From positions 1 to 64,000 of the forward strand of contig NZ_JAJTBG010000016.1 of NCBI RefSeq assembly GCF_021287045.1: a DNA stretch of 64,000 nucleotides. Direction: 5' to 3'. The stretch comes from Oryzomicrobium sp. GTDB lineage: Bacteria; Pseudomonadota; Gammaproteobacteria; Burkholderiales; Rhodocyclaceae. The notes below the pieces were generated by a model. It worked only from the letters and a program-made list of their open reading frames with translations, had not been told where the DNA came from and ran no database searches. Made by a program: the position numbers and the translations under genes. Shown in pieces: positions 1-8,243 of this stretch. Each line of letters begins with the position of its first letter. Positions within the stretch are counted from its first letter, which is position 1.

Positions 1-176
1 CGCCGACACCTCCCCGGGCCGGCTGCGCTGCTCGGCGGGGGTGAAGGGGGGAGGGGGCCGTGCCGACGTTGAGGTGGTGGTGCTTAGTGGCTCACCGTCA
101 GGCGAAGCACGGCGGTGCCAGTCGCCACGGCGTGGGGGGAAGGGGCGCTCAACAAGAGGCCCCCAATCCACGCGGC
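1..176. other. left-edge stretch without assignable gene
   Basis: These bases lie downstream of the terC stop. No reading frame here has a credible start, ribosome binding site or recognisable protein, and the open frames that cross it are antisense to terC. It is very G-rich between about 41 and 60. No convincing intrinsic terminator for terC was found. The end of a neighbouring gene could lie at the very edge, but too little is visible to say. Confidence 0.4.
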
Positions 177-1148
177 TCAGTCCCGGTGACCGGAACCGTG
201 TGCCTTGGCTGGAAAGAGCAGGCTGGCGACGATGGACAGTACCAGCAGCAGGCCTACTGCCCCCAGGGAGAGGGCCACCGGCATGTGGAAGAAATCCACG
301 ATCAGCATCTTCACGCCGATGAAGGCGAGCACCGCGGCCAGGCCGTACTTGAGCAGGTGGAAGCGGGCGGCCATGTCGGCGAGCAGGAAGTACAGCGCCC
401 GCAGGCCGAGGATGGCGAAGATGTTGGAGGTCATGACGATGAACGGGTCGGTGGTGATGGCGAAGATGGCCGGGATCGAATCCACGGCGAAGATCACGTC
501 GGTGATGCCGATCAGCACCACCACCACGAACAGGGGCGTGAACCAGCGCTCGCCGTTCTTGGTCACCGCCAGCTTGGCGCCGTCGTACTGGGGCAGCAGC
601 TTGAGGTGGCCGCGCATCCAGCGCAGCACCGGGTTTTTCTCCAGGTCCGGCTCGTGCTCGCCGCCGAAGGCCATCTTGGCGCCGGTGAACAGCAGGAAGG
701 CGCCGAACACGTAGAGAATCCAGCTGAACCGGGCGATCAGCCAGGCGCCCACCAGGATCATGATGGCGCGCAGCACCACCGCGCCGATGACGCCCAGGAT
801 GAGGGCCTTCTTCTGCTGCTCCGCCGGAACGGCGAAGGCGGTGAACAGCATGAGGAAGACGAAAATGTTGTCCACCGACAGGGATTTTTCGATCAGGTAG
901 CCGGTGAGGAATTCGCCGGCCTTCTGGTTGGCCAGCTCCCGCCCGCCGTGGGTGTCCAGCCAGAACCAGAGGAAGGCGCAGAAGGCCAGGGCCAGGCCCA
1001 CCCATAGGGCCGACCAGGCCAGGGCCTGCTTGACCGTGACCGCCCGGGCGCCCTTGCGCTCCACGGCCAGCAGGTCCACCAGGATGGCGACAATGACGAA
1101 GACGATGAAGCCGCTCCACCACCAGATATTGCCGATGCTTGTTTCCAT
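177..1148 (-). CDS. TerC/Alx-family integral membrane protein (probable Mn2+ exporter)
   Basis: A 323-residue polytopic membrane protein of the TerC family, which includes E. coli Alx and proteins linked to manganese efflux and to metalation of exported enzymes. About nine hydrophobic segments are visible. The two family motifs with membrane-embedded acidic residues are present: SLSVDNIFVF near residue 90 and ITDVIFAVDSIPAIF near residue 215. A long cytoplasmic loop around 155-200 is rich in charges. Length matches the Alx-like long TerC class. The gene is the last in a transcript that begins with a yybP-ykoY riboswitch (1532-1670), so expression is expected to rise with manganese. Family assignment is firm; the transported ion is inferred from the riboswitch and from characterised relatives. 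Confidence 0.93.
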   Translation of the reverse strand: METSIGNIWWWSGFIVFVIVAILVDLLAVERKGARAVTVKQALAWSALWVGLALAFCAFLWFWLDTHGGRELANQKAGEFLTGYLIEKSLSVDNIFVFLMLFTAFAVPAEQQKKALILGVIGAVVLRAIMILVGAWLIARFSWILYVFGAFLLFTGAKMAFGGEHEPDLEKNPVLRWMRGHLKLLPQYDGAKLAVTKNGERWFTPLFVVVVLIGITDVIFAVDSIPAIFAITTDPFIVMTSNIFAILGLRALYFLLADMAARFHLLKYGLAAVLAFIGVKMLIVDFFHMPVALSLGAVGLLLVLSIVASLLFPAKAHGSGHRD

Positions 1149-1178
1149 GATCGGGTTCTCGTGTTTTTGTTGAAAGGG

Positions 1179-1439
1179 TTACCAGAAGGCGCGGGGATCG
1201 TCCACGCGGCGGGCGTCGCCGTCGATGGTGCGGCCCCTAGGGGCGGCGCCGCTGCGGTTGCCGGCCCGGGCGCGGGCCATGGCGGGTTCGAAGGGCGAGG
1301 TGGGAGCGCCGTGCGGAGCGGCGGCCGGGGCAAGCCGGCGCAGCAGGGCGGCGATCAGCGTGGAGGCGAGTTTGCCGGCCAGGCGCAGGGAGGCGCGGGC
1401 GAGGGAGGTGCGCAGGCGGCGCAGGAGGGGGGATAGCAT
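1179..1439 (-). CDS. small basic hypothetical protein between Mn riboswitch and terC
   Basis: A possible 86-residue protein lies between the riboswitch terminator and terC and ends 30 bases before the terC start. The ATG at 1439 is preceded by AAAGGA six bases upstream, a good ribosome binding site. The first 37 residues form a strongly basic amphipathic stretch (SPLLRRLRTSLARASLRLAG and LIAALLRRLA). A proline/alanine-rich middle follows, and the protein ends in an acidic-basic tail (DGDARRVDDPRAFW). An upstream in-frame start at 1586 would run through the riboswitch and is rejected. I recognise no family. The favourable evidence is the ribosome binding site, the operon position and the spacing; against it is the arginine/alanine composition, which GC-rich noise can mimic. 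Confidence 0.45.
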   Translation of the reverse strand: MLSPLLRRLRTSLARASLRLAGKLASTLIAALLRRLAPAAAPHGAPTSPFEPAMARARAGNRSGAAPRGRTIDGDARRVDDPRAFW

Positions 1440-1504
1440 GGAGCGTCCTTTCGCAAGTGAGTCGGTGCGACCCCCGCCGGCCTGGGATCGGGTGATCCGT
1501 GTGG

Positions 1505-1540
1505 TCAACGAAAAAGACCTTTGCCGGGCGGCAAAGGTCT
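1505..1540 (-). terminator. riboswitch-controlled intrinsic terminator
   Basis: An 11-bp perfect stem (1515-1525 with 1530-1540, sequence AGACCTTTGCC on the transcript) with a four-base loop is followed by TTTT. Its 5' arm contains CCTTTG, which is also the 3' strand of riboswitch helix P1. Terminator and ligand-bound aptamer are therefore mutually exclusive, the layout of a transcriptional ON switch. Confidence 0.88.
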
Positions 1541-1670
1541 CGCTTGCGAAAGGCTGGTGGCGGGGCGCTCGGTGCGCCGCGGTCAAGAGCCGGGATTCGC
1601 CCGCCGGGCCGGGCGCCTGCGGGACAGGCGCCGTATTGACGACATCGGCGGTACAGCTACTCCCCTTTGT
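1532..1670 (-). promoter_or_regulatory. yybP-ykoY manganese riboswitch
   Basis: The transcript shows the hallmark yybP-ykoY elements. CAAAGG begins P1 (1664-1669) and overlaps GGGGAGTAGC (1656-1665). The second conserved loop lies in GTCAATACGG (1631-1640). The aptamer closes with GAGACCTTTG, whose CCTTTG (1532-1537) pairs with the initial CAAAGG. The family senses Mn2+ and typically precedes TerC/Alx, MntP or P-type ATPase genes, matching the gene found here. The variable arm between the two conserved loops' closing helices is long and GC-rich. Ligand-bound P1 would sequester the terminator's 5' arm and allow transcription into terC. Confidence 0.92.
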
Positions 1671-1684
1671 GGGTTGCGGGGCTT

Positions 1685-1713
1685 ACTGTACGGGCCAGCG
1701 GCGCGGCGGTCAA
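1685..1713 (-). promoter_or_regulatory. sigma-70 promoter of the riboswitch-terC transcript
   Basis: TTGACC (1708-1713) and TACAGT (1685-1690) are separated by exactly 17 bases. The predicted start near 1678 lies only about ten bases before the aptamer, which fits a dedicated riboswitch leader. Confidence 0.75.
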
Positions 1714-1761
1714 GTCCGGGTCAGTTTGCGCGGCGGTGGGGCGGGATTGGCGGGATTGGCC

Positions 1762-2517
1762 TCAGGCGCCCAGTTGCAGTGGGTGGCGGGCCAGGGCTTC
1801 GCCGTCCCAGGTCAGGTACTCGCCCCGGGCCACGCCATCGGCCTCGTGCCAGTCGGCCAGCACCCAGCGTTGGGTGTGGATGCCGTCCACGATGTGGTCG
1901 TGGGTGGCGGGGCGGTGGGTGTGGCCGTGGATCACCGTGGCATAGCCGTGGCTGCGGATGAAGTCGTCGGTGGCGCCCGGGTTCACGTCCATCAGGTACT
2001 CGGCGCTGGTGCCGGCTTTTTCCGCCTTGCCGGCTTCGCTCTGGGCGCGCAGCCCCATGGCGATGGCAATGCGCTCCTGCAACGGCTTGGCCAGGAAGGC
2101 GGCCTGCCATTGCGGGTTGCGTACCTGGGCGCGGAAGGCCTGGTAGGGCAGGTCGTCGGTGCACAGGGCGTCGCCGTGGGTGAGGACGAACTGCCATTCC
2201 GGGGTGGACAGCACGTAGGGATCGGGCAGCAGGGTCACGCCGGTTTCCGCGGCGAAGGCTTCGCCCACCAGAAAGTCCCGGTTGCCGTGGAGGAAGGAAA
2301 TAGCTAGGCCGGCATCACTGGCCTCGCGCAGCCAGGTTTTAACTTGACGGCTGACCGGGTCCACGCCGCCATCGTCGCCGACCCAGGCTTCGAAGAAGTC
2401 GCCCAGGATGAACAGGCGCTCGGCCTGCCGCGCCGGGCCGTTCAGGTAGTCGCCGAAGAGGCGGACCAGGCCGGGGGTGGCGGGGGAGAGGTGCAGGTCG
2501 GAGATGAAGTGGAGCAT
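1762..2517 (-). CDS. lpxH: UDP-2,3-diacylglucosamine diphosphatase LpxH
   Basis: Cytoplasmic/peripheral enzyme that hydrolyses UDP-2,3-diacylglucosamine to lipid X and UMP, the fourth step of lipid A synthesis. At 251 residues it is of normal length. All calcineurin-type metallophosphoesterase motifs are visible: SDLHLS near the start (D7, H9), LGDFFEAWVGD near residue 40, HGNRDFLVG, THGD and the C-terminal HGHTHRPA. The ATG at 2517 is immediately before the first beta strand (MLHFISDLHL), so the start is secure. It follows ppiB on the same strand, but a clear terminator sits between them. Downstream is the terC riboswitch promoter. Confidence 0.96.
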   Translation of the reverse strand: MLHFISDLHLSPATPGLVRLFGDYLNGPARQAERLFILGDFFEAWVGDDGGVDPVSRQVKTWLREASDAGLAISFLHGNRDFLVGEAFAAETGVTLLPDPYVLSTPEWQFVLTHGDALCTDDLPYQAFRAQVRNPQWQAAFLAKPLQERIAIAMGLRAQSEAGKAEKAGTSAEYLMDVNPGATDDFIRSHGYATVIHGHTHRPATHDHIVDGIHTQRWVLADWHEADGVARGEYLTWDGEALARHPLQLGA

Positions 2518-2556
2518 GGCGGCGGATGCGGGGTCGGGTAGTTGGGGGTTCGGATG

Positions 2557-2595
2557 GAAAAACGCTCCCGGCCGAGTGCCTCGGGGCGGGAGCGT
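2557..2595 (-). terminator. intrinsic terminator after ppiB
   Basis: Stem ACGCTCCCG/CGGGAGCGT (2587-2595 with 2562-2570) is followed on the transcript by TTTTCC. It lies between ppiB and lpxH. Confidence 0.8.
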
Positions 2596-2619
2596 CGCGC
2601 CTTGCGGGAAAGCCGGGGC

Positions 2620-3111
2620 TTAGACCACTTCGGCCTTGGTGATCACCACGTCTTCCACCGGCACGTCCTGGTGGAAGCCGGAGCGGCCGGTCTTGACGGC
2701 CTTGATCTTGTCCACCACGTCGGTGCCTTCGACCACCTTGCCGAACACGGCGTAGCCCCAGCCGTTGGCGTTGGGAGCGGTGTGGTTGAGGAAGTCGTTG
2801 TCGGCGACGTTGATGAAGAACTGGGCGGTGGCGGAATGGGGATCGCTGGTGCGAGCCATGGCCAGGGTGTACTTATCGTTCTTCAGGCCGTTCTGGGCTT
2901 CGTTCTGGATCGGGGCCTGGGTGGGCTTTTGCTTCATGCCGGGCTCGAAGCCGCCGCCCTGGATCATGAAGCCGTTGATGACGCGGTGGAAGACGGTGTT
3001 GTCGTAGTGGCCGGATTCCACGTAGGCGATGAAGTTCTTGGCGGATTCGGGGGCCTTCTCGGCGTCGAGTTCGATGCCGATGACGCCGAAGTTGGTGTGC
3101 AGCTTGATCAT
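2620..3111 (-). CDS. ppiB: cytoplasmic peptidyl-prolyl cis-trans isomerase B (cyclophilin)
   Basis: A 163-residue single-domain cyclophilin without a signal peptide, so cytoplasmic; it speeds cis-trans isomerisation of X-Pro bonds. The family signature [15 protein letters not shown] is present, as are [17 protein letters not shown] and the [18 protein letters not shown] segment. It is a close paralogue of the periplasmic cyclophilin directly upstream, about 100 bases away, which suggests an old tandem duplication followed by different targeting. A terminator follows the gene. Confidence 0.95.
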   Translation of the reverse strand: MIKLHTNFGVIGIELDAEKAPESAKNFIAYVESGHYDNTVFHRVINGFMIQGGGFEPGMKQKPTQAPIQNEAQNGLKNDKYTLAMARTSDPHSATAQFFINVADNDFLNHTAPNANGWGYAVFGKVVEGTDVVDKIKAVKTGRSGFHQDVPVEDVVITKAEVV

Positions 3112-3214
3112 GGTGGTCCTTTCGGGGTGGGGCGAGCCCGGACCGCTTACGGCCGAGGAGGCATCGCCCCGAGTGGGGTTGGAATTGGTTGGAGCCGGGG
3201 GAATCGTGCCGGCG

Positions 3215-3799
3215 TTATTTCTTGGCCGGCGGGGCGTCTGCGACGGCCGGCAGCACCTTGACCGACTGGATCACCACCGGTTGCAGGGGCACGTCCTGGA
3301 AGTAGCCCTTGTTGCCGGTCTGCACCTTGGCGATCTTCTGCACCACGTCCAGGCCCTGGGTCACCTTGCCGAACACGGCGTAGCCCCAGCCGTCGCGGCT
3401 CGGGTAGTTGAGGGGAGCGTTGTCCACCAGGTTGATGAAGAACTGGGCGGTGGCGGAGTGGGGGTCGTTGGTGCGGGCCATGGCCAGGGTGCCGACGGTG
3501 TTTTTCAGGCCGTTTTTGGCCTCGTTCTCGATCGGCGCCCGGGTCGGTTTCTGGTTCATTTCCGGGGTGAAGCCGCCGCCCTGGATCATGAAACCGTCGA
3601 TGACGCGGTGGAAGATGGTGCCGTTGTAGAAGCCGTCGTTGGCGTACTGGACGAAGTTGGCCGTCGATTTGGGTGCCTTGTCGGCGTACAGCTCGGCGAC
3701 GATCTTGCCCTGGTTGGTCTGGATTTCCACCAGGGGGTTGGCGGCCAGGGCGGCCACGGAAACCAGGGTGGCCGCGAGGCCAAGCAGGATGCGCTTCAT
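3215..3799 (-). CDS. ppiA: periplasmic peptidyl-prolyl cis-trans isomerase (PpiA type)
   Basis: A 194-residue cyclophilin. The start is placed at 3799 because it gives a textbook signal peptide ([20 protein letters not shown], cleavage near residue 19-20). The open frame continues upstream without such features and overlaps the next gene. The mature part carries [32 protein letters not shown] and the GYAVFGKV segment. It acts on proline bonds of exported proteins. It lies about 100 bases downstream of the L,D-transpeptidase gene on the same strand and immediately upstream of ppiB. Confidence 0.94.
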   Translation of the reverse strand: MKRILLGLAATLVSVAALAANPLVEIQTNQGKIVAELYADKAPKSTANFVQYANDGFYNGTIFHRVIDGFMIQGGGFTPEMNQKPTRAPIENEAKNGLKNTVGTLAMARTNDPHSATAQFFINLVDNAPLNYPSRDGWGYAVFGKVTQGLDVVQKIAKVQTGNKGYFQDVPLQPVVIQSVKVLPAVADAPPAKK

Positions 3800-3900
3800 C
3801 GAGGGGGTTCTCCGGAAAGTGAGAAGGGATGCGGTATCTGGCGCGCCCTGCCGGGAGAGCGAGGCGGGGCGCGGGGTTTGGGACAGGGAGCGGGCGGCGG

Positions 3901-5232
3901 TCAGGCCGCGCCTTCGTAGATGATCTTCCAGGCCCCGTCCTCGCGAATCCAGTACTGGCGCTTGCGCGAGGCTTGGTTCACGTTGTTGCTGCGGTAGTCC
4001 TGGGCGAAGGTCACCACCACCATCTCGTCCTTGCCCGGGTTGCGGAACATGGAGACGTTGGAAATGCCGACCTTGATCCATTCCTTGGCGCCGTTGACCT
4101 GGCGCTTTTGCTGGGCGAAGGCGGCGTAGTTCTGCCCGTCGCCCTGGAAGCGGCGCGAATAGTGGCGCAGGAAGCGGTCGGTGTCGCGGCTTTCCCAGTC
4201 GTTGCGCCAGGATTCGATGGTGCGGTTGAGTTCGGCCCGTTCCTTGGCCCAGTCGTCGATGGAGGTCCATTCGATGGAGGGGCTGATGATCACCGGGGTC
4301 AGGCCGATCTGGAGATTCTTGGCCAACTGGTTGAGGTCGGTGTTGGCCAGCACCACGCAACCGTCGGACGCCTTGGGCGGACGGGAGAAGGTGTCGGACG
4401 GCGTGCCGTGCAGCCAGATGCCGTGACCGCTCTTGCCGTTGCGCTTGTCCCACTCGTTCGGGTAGTTGATCGGGAAGGCGCCGCTGCCGTAGAAGTCGCC
4501 GATCTTGCGTGGCTCCAGGGACGAGGTGACGTGGTACACGCCGATCGGGGTCTTCTTGTCCCCTTCCTTGCTCTTTTCGGCCCCCAGCTTGCCCTGGGTG
4601 ATGTAGTAGTCGGCGACGAAGTGGGGGCGGCCGGTCTTGGCGTCGTTCTCGTACAGGTAGAGGCGCGACTTCTGGGTGTCCACCACGATGGCGTAGCGCT
4701 GGTCCGACTGCAACTGCAGCAGGTAGCGCGGCACCACGTCGGCATTGGGCTTCTGCCGGTAGGCCTTGAGGCGGGCGATGGCCTCCTCGCGCAGGTCGGC
4801 CACCTTTTCCGCCGGGGCGTTGTTCAGGGCACCGAAGGCGTTGATCGGCCGGCTGCGGGCCAGCAGCAGGTCGCCCTTGATCAGGTTGGCGAGGCGGAAG
4901 TTGGGATACTGCTTGAGCAGCACCTCGGTCTGTTCCAGGGCCGTGTCCAGCTTGCGCTGCTCGATGGCGGCGAAGATGCGGTCGAGCATGGGCTCGGGGC
5001 CGGAATCGGAATAACTGGGTACCAGCTGGGTCGCCGCGTCCGCCGGCAGGGCCTTGGCCTTGGCGGCGGGCTTGGTCGCGGCCTTCTCGGCACGGGCCGG
5101 AGTGGCGTTGGCGACGTGGAACAGGGCGGGGAGGGCCAGCAGGGCGGCACCCAGGAGGGGCGCAGCCAGGGCGCCTGGGGAGGCCGGGCGCCGGGGGCGA
5201 GACATGTTGCGGACTACCGGGGGGGAAAACAT
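3901..5232 (-). CDS. L,D-transpeptidase (YkuD/YafK type) with C-terminal NTF2-like domain
   Basis: A 443-residue envelope enzyme. An N-terminal signal/anchor covers roughly residues 18-45 and a TPR-like helical region 80-160. The YkuD catalytic domain spans about 180-315, with His275 in [11 protein letters not shown] and catalytic Cys292 in SDGCVVL. An NTF2-like domain occupies about 335-443. Such enzymes make or cleave 3-3 peptidoglycan links or detach bound proteins. Its start overlaps the stop of the upstream TPR gene in a TGATG, so the two are translationally coupled. Both carry the same C-terminal domain. A second possible start at residue 10 (5205) would also leave a signal peptide. RefSeq naming of this class as Cds6-like L,D-transpeptidases is recalled, not verified. 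Confidence 0.88.
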   Translation of the reverse strand: MFSPPVVRNMSRPRRPASPGALAAPLLGAALLALPALFHVANATPARAEKAATKPAAKAKALPADAATQLVPSYSDSGPEPMLDRIFAAIEQRKLDTALEQTEVLLKQYPNFRLANLIKGDLLLARSRPINAFGALNNAPAEKVADLREEAIARLKAYRQKPNADVVPRYLLQLQSDQRYAIVVDTQKSRLYLYENDAKTGRPHFVADYYITQGKLGAEKSKEGDKKTPIGVYHVTSSLEPRKIGDFYGSGAFPINYPNEWDKRNGKSGHGIWLHGTPSDTFSRPPKASDGCVVLANTDLNQLAKNLQIGLTPVIISPSIEWTSIDDWAKERAELNRTIESWRNDWESRDTDRFLRHYSRRFQGDGQNYAAFAQQKRQVNGAKEWIKVGISNVSMFRNPGKDEMVVVTFAQDYRSNNVNQASRKRQYWIREDGAWKIIYEGAA

Positions 5233-6449
5233 CAGCTACCTACGCGCTCCTGCTGGATCAGCCAGCGACTGCCGGATTTGCTCAGGACCAGCACCTTGCT
5301 GGCCGACGACTTGAGGTTGGCCGACTTGTAGTTCTGGCGGAAGCGGACCGTGGCCTTGTCGCCCTGGAAGGATACCTTCAGGTCCTCCACGCCGACCTGG
5401 ATGGTGCCGGGCTTGGTGATGCGGCTGGACCGTTCGGCTTCCCAGTCCTTGCGCTTCTGCCCGCCGGGCACCTGGAAGTCGGGGGCGTAGGCGGCCAGGT
5501 AAGCCTTCACGTCCTTGCGGCTCCAGGCGTTGGCCCAGGCCTGGACGGCCTTGTGCACCCCGGCTTCGTCGCCACTGGCCTTGGCCTCGTCGGCCTTCTT
5601 CTCTTCGGCCTTGGGCGCGGGCTTGGCTTCGGCGGCCTTTTCAACCTTCTCTGCCTTCTCCGGCTTTTCCGCCGGCGCGGGCTTTTCCACGACCTTGGGC
5701 GGCGGCGCCACCGGGGCCGGCGCGGCGGCGGGCTTGGCCGGTTCGGCGCGGGCCACCACGGTGGGGGCTGCGCCGGTGGTGGCGGAAACGGCGGGGGCCG
5801 GCGCAGGCGTGGGCGCGGCGGCCGCGGCCGCGGGGCGGCTGCCCGGGCGGCCGGAGACGCTGATCAGTTCCCGGATCAGGGACAGCTTGCTCTGGGCGCC
5901 GGTGTTGGACGAATCGATCTGCAGGGCCTTGTCGTAGGCCTGGCTGGCCAGCTTGGCGTAGACGTCGCCCAGGTTCTCGTGGGCGGTGGCGTAGGCCGGA
6001 TGGGTGCGGATGGCCATTTCCAGGGCGGTGCGGGCCTTGTCGTACTGCTTCTGCTGGGCGTACAGCACCGCCAGGTTGTTGTAGGGCTCGGGCAGTTCCG
6101 GGTAATCCTCGGTGAGGCGCTGGAAGACGACGATGGCGTCCGCCGGGCGGTTCAGCTCGGTGAGGATCAGGCCCTTGGTGAAGCGGCCCTGGGCGTCCTT
6201 GGGACGGGTGGCGATGTAGGCATCGACGCGCTCCAGGGCCTGGGGGTACTGGCCTTGCTTGATGAGGCGCTGGATCTCCGGCAGCGAATCGGCATTCGCC
6301 GGGCCGTTGGCCCATGCCTGCGGCATCGCGACCAGGGAAACGGCCAGGGCGATGGAGGTCAGGAGGGGGCGCAGGGCGGCGGCGGGGCGAAGCTGGGAAA
6401 AGCGCTGAAGGCCAGTAGTGGCACGGGTTTGCGAGGAGTGGAGGCGCAT
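5232..6449 (-). CDS. secreted TPR protein with A/P/E-rich linker and NTF2-like domain
   Basis: A 405-residue protein. The ATG at 6449 gives a basic N-terminus and a hydrophobic export signal ending near an ALA-type site (AMPQAWANG). Three or four tetratricopeptide repeats follow (residues about 60-190, with motifs such as [20 protein letters not shown]). Then comes an alanine/proline/glutamate/lysine-rich low-complexity linker and a C-terminal NTF2-like domain of about 110 residues. That last domain resembles the C-terminus of the coupled L,D-transpeptidase downstream. The likely role is as an envelope scaffold or partner for that enzyme, inferred from coupling and shared domain. No enzymatic residues were recognised. 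Confidence 0.82.
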   Translation of the reverse strand: MRLHSSQTRATTGLQRFSQLRPAAALRPLLTSIALAVSLVAMPQAWANGPANADSLPEIQRLIKQGQYPQALERVDAYIATRPKDAQGRFTKGLILTELNRPADAIVVFQRLTEDYPELPEPYNNLAVLYAQQKQYDKARTALEMAIRTHPAYATAHENLGDVYAKLASQAYDKALQIDSSNTGAQSKLSLIRELISVSGRPGSRPAAAAAAPTPAPAPAVSATTGAAPTVVARAEPAKPAAAPAPVAPPPKVVEKPAPAEKPEKAEKVEKAAEAKPAPKAEEKKADEAKASGDEAGVHKAVQAWANAWSRKDVKAYLAAYAPDFQVPGGQKRKDWEAERSSRITKPGTIQVGVEDLKVSFQGDKATVRFRQNYKSANLKSSASKVLVLSKSGSRWLIQQERVGS

Positions 6450-6763
6450 CGTTGTGCTATACTCGGCGGGTTTCTCGTTGAATGGCTGCCGCAATCGGCA
6501 AACGCCCGGGCGCGACGGTCCGGACGCTCGGAAAATCCGGCTGATTTTACCAAGAAAACGTCCGCCCAGGGCGCCCCGGATTGCTGCGGCACGGCGCCGG
6601 CGGCCCCAGTTTTTCCGGCGCTCCGGCAGACCCCGGCGCGCCTGCATGCCGGGCAGGCCCAGGTCGCGTCCATTGTTTCGGCCGCCGTTCCCGGGAAACC
6701 TCCCCGACGTGCCCCTCCGTGCTCTCCGTTTTTTGCCATGCCTGGCTTTGTTAAGGTCCCTCC
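6450..6763. other. divergent intergenic region, TPR gene / cysS
   Basis: About 310 bases between divergent genes. The only clear signal is an extended -10 element on the plus strand (6455-6463). Open frames across it are short and lack ribosome binding sites. A plus-strand transcript from that element would give cysS a leader of about 290 bases; no conserved regulatory RNA was recognised in it. Confidence 0.5.
6455..6463 (+). promoter_or_regulatory. extended -10 promoter element, probably for cysS
   Basis: TGCTATACT matches the extended -10 consensus (TG, one base, TATACT). No good -35 is visible, which is typical of extended -10 promoters. It lies about 300 bases before cysS. Confidence 0.45.
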
Positions 6764-8152
6764 ATGCTGAAAATCTACAACTCCCTCGCCCGTGAAAAGC
6801 AGAACTTTCACCCCATCGAACCTGGCAAGGTGAGGATGTACGTGTGCGGCATGACCGTCTATGACTACTGCCACCTGGGCCACGCCAGGGTGCTGGTGGT
6901 GTTCGACATGGTGCGGCGCTGGCTGCGCGCGTCGGGCTACGACGTGACCTACGTGCGCAACATCACCGACATCGACGACAAGATCATCAAGCGGGCGGTG
7001 GAGAACGGCGAGACCATCCGCCAGCTCACCGACCGCTTCATCGCCTACATGCACGAGGACGCCGACGCCCTGGGGGTTGAACGTCCCGACCACGAGCCCC
7101 GCGCCACCCAGTTCGTGCCCCAGATGCTGTCGATGATCGGCACCCTGGAAGAAAAGGGCCTGGCCTACCAGGCCAGCGGCGGCGACGTGAACTACGCGGT
7201 ACGCAAGTTTCCCGGCTACGGCAAGCTGTCCGGCAAGTCCCTGGACGATCTGCGCGCCGGCGAACGGGTCGAGGTCCAGGCCGACAGCGGCAAGCACGAT
7301 CCCCTCGACTTCGTGCTGTGGAAGCACGCCAAGGCCGAGGAACCGGCCGAGGTGAAGTGGGCCTCCCCCTGGGGCGAGGGCCGGCCCGGCTGGCACATCG
7401 AGTGCTCGGCGATGAGCTCGTCCCTGCTCGGCAATCACATCGACATCCACGGCGGCGGCCAGGACCTCCAGTTCCCCCACCACGAGAACGAGATCGCCCA
7501 GAGCGAGGGGGCCCACGGCCACGGCTTCGTCAATTACTGGATTCACAACGGCTTCGTGCGGGTGGACGACGAGAAGATGTCCAAGTCCCTGGGCAACTTC
7601 TTCACCATCCGCCAGGTGCTGGAGCAGTACGACCCGGAAGTGGTGCGCTTCTTCATCCTGCGTGCCCACTACCGTAGCCCGCTGAACTATTCCGACGCCC
7701 ACCTGGACGATGCCCGGGGCGCCCTGACCCGGCTGTACACCGCCCTGCGCGGCGTCGAGGCAGCCGCCGGCGGGGTGGACTGGAACGAGGCCCACGCCCT
7801 GCGCTTCAAGGCCGCCCTGGACGACGACTTCGGCACCGCCGAGGCCATGGCCGTCCTGTTCGATCTGGCCAACGAGCTGAACAAGAGCCGGGACCCGGCC
7901 ACGGCCCGCCAGTTGAAGGGCCTGGGCGCCGTGCTCGGCCTGTTGCAGCGCGATCCGCTGGAATTCCTGCAAGGCGGCCCGGTGGCCGAGGAAGGCTACG
8001 CCGCCGAGCGCATCGAGGCCCTCATCCAGGCCCGTGCCGAGGCCAAGAAGGCGAAGAACTTCGCCGAATCCGACCGTATCCGCGACGAGTTGAAGGTGGC
8101 CGGCGTGCTGCTCGAGGACGGCCCCGGCGGCACCACCTGGCGCCGCGCCTGA
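6764..8152 (+). CDS. cysS: cysteinyl-tRNA synthetase
   Basis: Class I aminoacyl-tRNA synthetase that charges tRNA-Cys with cysteine in the cytoplasm. Length is 462 residues, normal for the family. The HIGH-type motif is HLGH at residues 37-40, preceded by the zinc ligand Cys28 in [10 protein letters not shown]. The other zinc ligands sit in the WHIECSAM and HHENE segments, and the KMSKS loop ([10 protein letters not shown]) is near residue 270. The C-terminal helical anticodon-binding part ends in [14 protein letters not shown]. It stands alone, followed by a bidirectional terminator. Confidence 0.97.
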   Translation: MLKIYNSLAREKQNFHPIEPGKVRMYVCGMTVYDYCHLGHARVLVVFDMVRRWLRASGYDVTYVRNITDIDDKIIKRAVENGETIRQLTDRFIAYMHEDADALGVERPDHEPRATQFVPQMLSMIGTLEEKGLAYQASGGDVNYAVRKFPGYGKLSGKSLDDLRAGERVEVQADSGKHDPLDFVLWKHAKAEEPAEVKWASPWGEGRPGWHIECSAMSSSLLGNHIDIHGGGQDLQFPHHENEIAQSEGAHGHGFVNYWIHNGFVRVDDEKMSKSLGNFFTIRQVLEQYDPEVVRFFILRAHYRSPLNYSDAHLDDARGALTRLYTALRGVEAAAGGVDWNEAHALRFKAALDDDFGTAEAMAVLFDLANELNKSRDPATARQLKGLGAVLGLLQRDPLEFLQGGPVAEEGYAAERIEALIQARAEAKKAKNFAESDRIRDELKVAGVLLEDGPGGTTWRRA

Positions 8153-8189
8153 GGCTGGGCCGCCCGCAACCGGTGGCCGATCCGCAATG

Positions 8190-8219
8190 AAAAAGGCCCT
8201 GCACATGCGGGGCCTTTTT
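8190..8219. terminator. bidirectional terminator between cysS and binding-protein gene
   Basis: AAAAAGGCCC and GGGCCTTTTT form a 10-bp stem with A- and T-runs on both sides. It can end both cysS (plus) and the convergent binding-protein gene (minus). Confidence 0.85.
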
Positions 8220-8243
8220 CGTTTGTGCGCCGGGCGGCGGCCG

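Noticed and set aside
60-1007. Long plus-strand open frame, 315 codons, opposite terC
   Set aside because: Its His/Gly/Gln-rich protein is the antisense reading of the TerC gene; no ribosome binding site or family.
3800-4453. Upstream extension of the ppiA open frame (412 codons in total)
   Set aside because: It overlaps the L,D-transpeptidase in another frame; the start at 3799 yields a proper signal peptide.
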